Source of the DNA: Salinivenus sp.
Lineage (GTDB): Bacteria; Bacteroidota; Rhodothermia; Rhodothermales; Salinibacteraceae
NCBI GenBank assembly: GCA_018609755.1
Contig: JAHENZ010000198.1
Span: 1-38,658 of the forward strand
Length of the DNA: 38,658 nucleotides
Reading direction: 5' to 3'
Numbering within the stretch: the stretch's first letter is position 1; each line of letters begins with the position of its first letter. Shown here piece by piece: positions 33,201-38,658 of this stretch. Position numbers and translations under genes: made by a program. The notes beneath the pieces are model-generated. The model was not told the DNA's origin and made no database searches. It saw only the letters and a program-made list of their open reading frames with translations.

Positions 33201-33719
33201 CCAGGGGCGGGGGATAAACGGTTGTTGCTTTCCGCTCGACTGCTAGTGGGCTTGCACAACTGAAACGCGAGAAATCGCAGAGATCGTGAGGCTGTCTCCG
33301 TCTGTCTCTCCTGCGGGGAATATGCTCGGGATCGACCGCTGCCGGCAAGCGGGGACGATTGTGGCGTCAGGGGACCGACGCTCAAAACCGACAGAGTCGT
33401 CGTGCAAGGTCAGTAGCGTCCGATAGGTCTTCAAATCAAGGAGCGCGCGAATCGTGGGTATTTCCCAGCGTTTCGGCGGCATCGTGCGTGATTCTGTCCG
33501 TCTGGAATTAGCCTGAGCCAAAGGCGCTTCGGTTTTGAACATTGGCTCGTTTGGAGATTCTGCCCCTGGTTTATTACGCCTTCACCCTTTCTTCGTCGTT
33601 TCTCCACCTCAGGTCGGATTTTTCTGTAGGGGGATTCCGGATCTGAGTCGTCTTAAGAGTGAGAGCAAAATTGAAAAGGGGCCGCGTTTATTTTTCGCGC
33701 GCAATCACGCTCACTGGAC
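33201..33719. other. 519-base gap between sigma and anti-sigma genes, holding repeat copy 2
   Basis: Sigma and FecR genes are normally a few bases apart. Here repeat copy 2 occupies 33244-33416, and 303 bases of noncoding DNA follow. A minus-strand frame across 33243-33542 runs through the repeat and has no family features. The last 40 bases before FecR are AT-rich (TTGAAAAGG, TTTATTTTTCG) and may provide a promoter for fecR. Confidence 0.6.
33244..33416. mobile_element. MITE-like element, copy 2 (173 bp)
   Basis: This is a direct repeat of the element at 32322-32494 with the same length and orientation. The terminal inverted repeats are TAGTGGGCTTGCACAAC and TACTGACCTTGCACGAC (13 of 17 match). 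The first 46 bases are identical between copies and most changes lie in the middle. TAG occurs at both outer ends of both copies, either as part of the element or as a short target duplication. Confidence 0.6.
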
Positions 33720-34781
33720 ATGCCGGACGGCATCGACGACGAACTTCTATTCCGTTACTTCGCGGACGAGTGCAGTCCCGAGGAGGAAGCGGCTGTGGAG
33801 GAATGGGTCGCAGAGGCGGAGCCTCATCGGGATCACTTTGAGGAAATGCGTCGGCTCTGGACGCTGACCGAGCGTTCGGCATCGAACTGGGAGGTCGATC
33901 GCATGTGGGCGTCGCTGTCCAACCGGATTCAGGAGGAGAATGGATCCTCCGAAGGGCGAAAGGAGCGACGGGCTCGCGACCCCAAGCGGCGTCGCAAACG
34001 ACCGTCCTGGCAGATGGGGGCTCGCGCTGCAGCCGGTCTCGTGGTGGCTGTCGTGATTGCAACCGTCTCCTGGTTTGTGTTTTCCTCCGGGCCGCAGTCG
34101 CCGTCTGGTGAAACTGCCCAGGCGGAAGCACAGACGTACCACACGGACGAGGGCGAGCGAGCGCGCGTTCAGCTGAGTGACGGGTCGCAGGTTGTGCTCA
34201 ATGCCAAGAGCCGGCTCACCGTTCAACCATTCACCGACAGTACGCGAGACGTATCGCTTGAGGGAGAAGCGTTGTTCACGGTCAGCAAAGATCGAGACCG
34301 GCCCTTCCGGGTGCGCGCTGATGGGAGCGTCACGCGTGTACTTGGTACCGTCTTCTCCGTTGCGGCCTACCCCGGCGAAGATACGGTCGACGTCGTGGTG
34401 GCAGAGGGAAAAGTTCAGCTTCGGTCCGAACGTGCCCAGAGGGGAGTGGATCTGACCGCCCGAGAGCGCGGCCGGCTTGCTGCCCGGGATACGTTGGCCA
34501 CAGAAGACGTAGTGGATCCGACACAGTTTCTGGCCTGGACCGAGGGGCGACTGGTATTCCGAGACGCTCCCTTTCACGAAGTGGCGCGGCGACTGGGGCG
34601 CCAGTACGGACTTGAGGTGCAAAAGGCGGACCCCTCGCTTCGGGTCGATCGCCTCAACGCCACCTTCAGCACCGACCAGTCCGCCTCTGAAGTTCTGAGC
34701 ATCGTTGCGCGAACCCTTTCCCTGGAGTACAGCCGAGAGGAAAAGACTGTCACCTTCTCCCGAGAATCCTCTTCCGGCTGA
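33720..34781 (+). CDS. FecR-type anti-sigma factor
   Basis: The product has 353 residues. The cytoplasmic N-terminal domain (about 1-95) binds the sigma factor: DELLFRYFADECSPEEEAAV and EWVAEAEPHRDHFEEMRRLW. A basic stretch (KRRRKRPSW) precedes one membrane helix (about 101-122). The periplasmic FecR domain (about 137-240) includes VQLSDGSQVVLNAKSRLTVQ, DVSLEGEALFTVSKDRDRPF and TRVLGTVFSVAAYPGEDTVD. A DUF4974-like C-terminal domain (about 268-350) starts FLAWTEGRLVFRDAPFHEVA. It receives the signal from the STN domain of the SusC-type receptor and releases the sigma factor. Start ATG at 33720. It lies 82 bases before the receptor gene. Confidence 0.93.
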   Translation: MPDGIDDELLFRYFADECSPEEEAAVEEWVAEAEPHRDHFEEMRRLWTLTERSASNWEVDRMWASLSNRIQEENGSSEGRKERRARDPKRRRKRPSWQMGARAAAGLVVAVVIATVSWFVFSSGPQSPSGETAQAEAQTYHTDEGERARVQLSDGSQVVLNAKSRLTVQPFTDSTRDVSLEGEALFTVSKDRDRPFRVRADGSVTRVLGTVFSVAAYPGEDTVDVVVAEGKVQLRSERAQRGVDLTARERGRLAARDTLATEDVVDPTQFLAWTEGRLVFRDAPFHEVARRLGRQYGLEVQKADPSLRVDRLNATFSTDQSASEVLSIVARTLSLEYSREEKTVTFSRESSSG

Positions 34782-34863
34782 GTGCGGATTGATCGCTGAC
34801 GTTTTTCCGCAGTCGGTACCGGCGAGTCCATCGTAGAATTATTTGGTAACACCCACTGAAAGC

Positions 34864-37800
34864 ATGTATCGATTCTATACGTCTTCGTCACCTGATTCGA
34901 GTTCGGAAGCGTTTGCAGTTTCCGGTGCGGTGGCCCTACTGATGCTGAGTTTCGGCCTTCTCGTGCCTGTTCAGACAGTTCTCGGCCAGACGCAACCGGT
35001 TACAGAAACTGCCGAGCGCGTGTTGGCGGAGCATCAGCCGATGGATCGGACTGCGGAGCACCAGCCTCCGGCCGACGAGTCCGACGGTCATTCGAATTCT
35101 GCTCTCGACCGCACCATCCACCTGAACATTTCGGATGCGACGGTGGAACAGGCGCTTCGCCAAGTGGCCCAGAAGGCCGGTATGCGGCTGTCGTACGGGA
35201 GTGGGACGATACAGCCGTCCGCTCGGCTCGTCACCATTCAGGATCAGCAGATGACGGCGGGCCAGGCCCTCCGTCACATTCTGGAGGGGATGAACGTGCG
35301 GATTCTTCCGTATGGAAGTCGGCAGGTGATCCTTGCGGAGGGGAACGCGGGGCAAGGGCAGAAAACGGAAGACGCATCGGGCCTCGTTGACCTCCGGAAG
35401 GCCCAGCTGGTGTCCATGCAGAAACAGGAGGGCACCATTCGAGGCCAGGTAACGGACGCCAAAAGCGGAGAGCCCCTTCCCGGAGTGAACGTCATTATTG
35501 CCGGTACGCAGCAGGGGACGGCCACGAATGCGCAGGGAGAGTACACCATTGAAGGCGTGAGTGCGGGGACGTACGACCTCCGCGCCTCCTTTATTGGGTA
35601 CGAGACGCGCCGCAAAGAGGGGATCACGGTGAACGCCGAGGAGACGACCGTCGTCAATTTCTCGATGGAGACGAAGGCCGAGTCCCTCGATGAGATCGTC
35701 GTAGTCGGCTACGGCGAGCAGCAGCAGCGGGACGTGACCGGCGTCGTGAATAACGTGAGCAGCGAAGACTTCAGCAAGGCGCCGGCCGTGAGCCCCGATC
35801 GGCTCCTGCAGGGCAAGGTGGCCGGGGTGCAAATCCAGTCCAATTCTGGACGTCCGGGTGGGCAATCCTTCATCCGGATTCGCGGAGGGACCTCAGTGAA
35901 TGCGAGCAATCGCCCGCTCTTCGTGGTGGATGGCGTTCCCCTCAACGATTCGCCCCACAGTCCGGGCGGCCTGTCAGAGGGACGGAATCCGTTGAATTTC
36001 CTGAATCCCAATGACATCAAGGACATCACCGTGCTCAAGGACGCCTCTGCGGCGGCCATCTACGGCGCCCGGGGGGCAAACGGCGTCGTGCTCATTACGA
36101 CCAAGCAGGGGGGGAGTGAGGAGCAGGTTTCGTACGAGGGCTCCGTCTCGTCCACGAATGCCGTGGATACCCGCGACGTTTTGAGTGCACAGCAGTTTCG
36201 GGACGTGGTAGGAGAGCGGTTTCCGGACAAAGTGAGTGCGCTCGGCGATGCGAACACGGACTGGCAAGATGCTGTGCTCGAACAAGCCCTAGGCCAGCAG
36301 CACTCGGTGAGCTTTTCCGGAGGATCGGCGTCGGGGGAGCAGTTTCGGTTCTCTCTCGGGTATCAGAGTGAGGAAGGCGTGGTGCGGACCTCCCGGACGC
36401 AGCGGACGAGCCTGTCGGCCAAATACACGCGGCCGTTCCTCGACGACCGGCTGACGCTGGACGCGAATCTTCGGGGCTCGAAGACGAATGATCAGTTTGC
36501 CCCGAGTGTGATTGAAACGGCGACGAGCTTCGCGCCGACCCAGCCCATCCGGGATGCGTCCAACGAACGCACGGGCTATTTTGAATGGACTGGGTTTTCT
36601 GATCTCTCGGAAAACAATCCGGTCGCTACGATTGACCTCACGGACGAAACCGGAGATTCGTACCGGAGCGTCGGGAACGTAGAGTTTGAGTACGAGCCGA
36701 CGTTCGTCGACGGCCTGAGTGCCGCGGCCAACCTGGGGTACGACGTGTCGAGCGGTGAGCGTGAGCGCTTCCTGCCGACCAATCTGCAGAGTCAGGTGGA
36801 AAGCGACAAGCCCGGACAGGTCGATCGGGCCAACTTCACGCGGCTCACGAAGCTTCTGGACCTCACGCTCAACTACCAGAATCGCTTTGATGAAATCGAC
36901 AGCCGAGTCAACCTCACCGCAGGGTACTCCTACCAGGACTCCGACGAGAAGTATCCGGAGATTACGGCCCAGGGCCTCGCAACGAACGTGTTGGAATCCA
37001 ACAGCACGTTGCCGGCCAGCGACGTCAGCTCGTTCGTCAGTGAAGTGCCGAATCGCTTGATCTCAACGTTTGGGCGGGTCAACTACACCCTGAAGGGCCG
37101 GTACGTGGCCACGGCGACCGTCCGGCGAGACGGATCCTCCCGGTTCGCACCGTCCAACCGCTGGGGCGTCTTTCCGTCCGCGGCCCTTGCGTGGCGCATT
37201 CACAATGAGCCGTTCATGGAGCCGGTGTCCGATGTGCTGTCGGCCCTGAAGCTCCGCGGGTCGTGGGGCGTCACGGGAAATCAGGAGATCGGCGATTTCC
37301 TCTACGCGAAGACGTACCAGTTCAGCAATGAGCACGGCCGCGTCCAGTTTGGCGACAATTTCGTCACCACGATTCGTCCGAGTGCGGTCGATCCCAATTT
37401 GAAGTGGGAGGAGACCACGTCCGTGAACGTGGGCCTGGATTATGGGCTGTTCGGAGGGCGGCTTTCCGGGGCCATTAACTACTACCGGAAGACCACGAAC
37501 GACCTGCTCTTCGAGACTACGGTACCGGCCGGGGGAAATCTCTCCGACCTCGTACTCACGAATGTCGGGTCGGTGCGGAATACGGGCATCGAATTCGACC
37601 TCAACGCGGCGGTGGTGCAACAGGACGAGTTTTCCTACAACGCGCAGTTCAACGCGTCCACCAACGACAACACGCTCTTGAAGCTGACGGACACGCCGGG
37701 TGCAGGGTCGCAGGGCATTCTTACCGGGAATATCACCGGGGGCGTGGGCAACCGCGTCCAGATTCTCAAAGAGGGAGAGCCGGTAAACTCCTTCTACGTG

Positions 37801-38397
37801 TTCCGTCACAAGACGAACGACCAGGGCAAACCGCTCACGGACGGGGAAGACCACAACGGCGACGGGACGGTCAATCTCGCGGACATGTACGAGGACACCA
37901 ACGGCGACGGAGTCGTGAATGACGAGGACAAGGTGGCCACCAAGAGCCCGCAGCCGAACTGGACGTTCGGGCACACCTCGCAGGTGCGCTACGGGGGCTT
38001 TGACCTGAGCGCCTCCGTCCGCGCGCAGCTTGGAAACTACGTGTACAACAACATTAGCTCGAATTTCGGGACGTACAACCGAATTCGAGAGTTTTCCCCG
38101 ACGAATCTCCAGGAGAGTGTGCTGGAGACGAATTTCGACCAGCCGCAGTACTTCTCCGACTACTACGTCGAGGACGCGTCCTTCCTGCGAATGGACAACG
38201 TCACGCTCGGATACAGCTTCGACGGACTCGCCGGGGTTGATCGCCTCCGCGTGTATGGAAGCGTGAGCAATGTTTTCGTGATCACCGGCTACAGTGGCCC
38301 GGAGCCGGAGATTGGAAACACCACCGGTGTCGGGATCGACAACGACGTCTTTCCCCGAACACGAACGTTCACTGGTGGGCTCAACCTTCAGTTCTAA
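34864..38397 (+). CDS. SusC/RagA-type TonB-dependent receptor with STN signalling domain
   Basis: The product has 1177 residues. A long, weak signal region with hydrophobic core VALLMLSFGLL (about 22-41) is followed by a linker and an STN (secretin/TonB N-terminus) domain at about 82-157 (IHLNISDATVEQALRQVAQK). A CarboxypepD_reg-like domain at about 192-255 (GQVTDAKSGEPLPGVNVIIA) precedes SLDEIVVVGYGEQQQRDVTG, the SusC plug signature. The plug (about 285-415) contains DASAAAIYGARGANGVVLIT. A 22-strand-type barrel follows to the end (GGLNLQF, C-terminal Phe). The STN domain marks it as a signal transducer for the upstream FecR. It imports an oligomer, probably glycan or peptide; the substrate is unknown. 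Start ATG at 34864; a TTG at 34843 is less likely. Confidence 0.95.
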   Translation: MYRFYTSSSPDSSSEAFAVSGAVALLMLSFGLLVPVQTVLGQTQPVTETAERVLAEHQPMDRTAEHQPPADESDGHSNSALDRTIHLNISDATVEQALRQVAQKAGMRLSYGSGTIQPSARLVTIQDQQMTAGQALRHILEGMNVRILPYGSRQVILAEGNAGQGQKTEDASGLVDLRKAQLVSMQKQEGTIRGQVTDAKSGEPLPGVNVIIAGTQQGTATNAQGEYTIEGVSAGTYDLRASFIGYETRRKEGITVNAEETTVVNFSMETKAESLDEIVVVGYGEQQQRDVTGVVNNVSSEDFSKAPAVSPDRLLQGKVAGVQIQSNSGRPGGQSFIRIRGGTSVNASNRPLFVVDGVPLNDSPHSPGGLSEGRNPLNFLNPNDIKDITVLKDASAAAIYGARGANGVVLITTKQGGSEEQVSYEGSVSSTNAVDTRDVLSAQQFRDVVGERFPDKVSALGDANTDWQDAVLEQALGQQHSVSFSGGSASGEQFRFSLGYQSEEGVVRTSRTQRTSLSAKYTRPFLDDRLTLDANLRGSKTNDQFAPSVIETATSFAPTQPIRDASNERTGYFEWTGFSDLSENNPVATIDLTDETGDSYRSVGNVEFEYEPTFVDGLSAAANLGYDVSSGERERFLPTNLQSQVESDKPGQVDRANFTRLTKLLDLTLNYQNRFDEIDSRVNLTAGYSYQDSDEKYPEITAQGLATNVLESNSTLPASDVSSFVSEVPNRLISTFGRVNYTLKGRYVATATVRRDGSSRFAPSNRWGVFPSAALAWRIHNEPFMEPVSDVLSALKLRGSWGVTGNQEIGDFLYAKTYQFSNEHGRVQFGDNFVTTIRPSAVDPNLKWEETTSVNVGLDYGLFGGRLSGAINYYRKTTNDLLFETTVPAGGNLSDLVLTNVGSVRNTGIEFDLNAAVVQQDEFSYNAQFNASTNDNTLLKLTDTPGAGSQGILTGNITGGVGNRVQILKEGEPVNSFYVFRHKTNDQGKPLTDGEDHNGDGTVNLADMYEDTNGDGVVNDEDKVATKSPQPNWTFGHTSQVRYGGFDLSASVRAQLGNYVYNNISSNFGTYNRIREFSPTNLQESVLETNFDQPQYFSDYYVEDASFLRMDNVTLGYSFDGLAGVDRLRVYGSVSNVFVITGYSGPEPEIGNTTGVGIDNDVFPRTRTFTGGLNLQF

Positions 38398-38447
38398 ACG
38401 CCCGACGCCCCACCCCCGAGATTTTGCCAATGCAATTGTGTCTCGCC

Positions 38448-38658
38448 ATGAATACCAAGATTTTGTTTCGATCCATTCTCATCGCAGCCCTTACCGTCGG
38501 CATCGTCGGCTGCGACGCGGGTGTGCAGCCCAAGAGTTCCACCACGACTGAACGTGTCTTCACGGACGAGGGCTCCTACCGGGCCTTTCTGGGAAAGATT
38601 TACGGCGGCCTCGTCCTGACCGGCCAGGAAGGGCCTGCCGGGAATCCCGACCTCCAGC
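38448..38658 (+). CDS. SusD/RagB-type lipoprotein, N-terminal 70 residues (cut by window edge)
   Basis: The frame MNTKILFRSILIAALTVGIV... carries a lipobox ending in Cys22 (VGC), then a Thr-rich stretch and EGSYRAFLGKIYGGLVLTGQEG, the conserved start of SusD/RagB proteins. It starts 50 bases after the SusC gene, the normal arrangement. SusD forms the hinged lid over the SusC channel and captures substrate at the cell surface. An in-frame ATG at 38430 would add six residues. The rest of the gene lies beyond the window. Confidence 0.93.
   Translation, partial: MNTKILFRSILIAALTVGIVGCDAGVQPKSSTTTERVFTDEGSYRAFLGKIYGGLVLTGQEGPAGNPDLQ

Noticed and set aside
33243-33542. 99-codon minus-strand frame across repeat copy 2, with a similar frame in copy 1 (32285-32485)
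   Set aside because: The shared residues follow directly from the shared DNA of the repeat. There is no independent sign of coding, and the two frames diverge outside it.

Overview
The window looks like chromosomal DNA from a halophilic member of the Rhodothermota/Bacteroidota, most like Salinibacter and its relatives. The evidence is inferential: GC-rich genes with acidic products (a 50S L25 ending in a long Glu-rich tail), a SusC/SusD pair under an ECF sigma factor and FecR anti-sigma factor (a Bacteroidota signature), a Mrp protein without the CxxC pair, and several proteins that read like haloarchaeal families (a Nudix/eIF2B-like fusion, a small dUTPase/dCTP-deaminase-like protein). No 16S rRNA is present, so the placement is not proved.

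Layout. 1-2752 (minus strand): tRNA-Gln, prs, rplY and the start of pth, the widely conserved prs-rplY-pth order, with an intrinsic terminator between rplY and pth. 2907-4190 (minus): Nudix/eIF2B-like fusion, divergent from a TPR lipoprotein (4350-5756). 5985-8810: a small beta-barrel protein facing a minus-strand group of nfu-type, mrp and dUTPase-like genes. 9212-15686: signalling genes (a PAS protein, a NarL-type histidine kinase, a large hybrid-looking membrane kinase) around a second PRPP-synthetase paralogue whose 3' end is repeated in tandem. 16464-22988: secreted or membrane metabolic genes (exported RraA-like protein, Ste24 protease, exported amidohydrolase, ATP-grasp enzyme, membrane metallophosphoesterase).

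23204-29951 is a complete export operon: TetR regulator behind a 20-bp palindromic operator, TolC-type channel, ABC ATPase, FtsX-type permease and HlyD-type adaptor. Two of its junctions hold G-rich octamer-like repeats. 30718-31359 is an SDR oxidoreductase, followed by an eroded remnant of a C-terminal beta-barrel protein and long noncoding DNA. 32322-38658 is an ECF sigma factor, FecR and STN-domain SusC/SusD outer-membrane uptake system. Two 173-bp near-identical elements with imperfect terminal inverted repeats flank the sigma gene, and the second lies between sigma and anti-sigma.

The most unusual signals are the MITE-like pair around the sigma gene, a family of intergenic low-complexity elements built as a G-rich arm followed by a C-rich arm, the Nudix/eIF2B fusion with serine where the family cysteine is expected, and a histidine kinase whose membrane sensor resembles an ECF-transporter S component. 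I did not see a CRISPR array, prophage, intact transposase or obvious new defence system.
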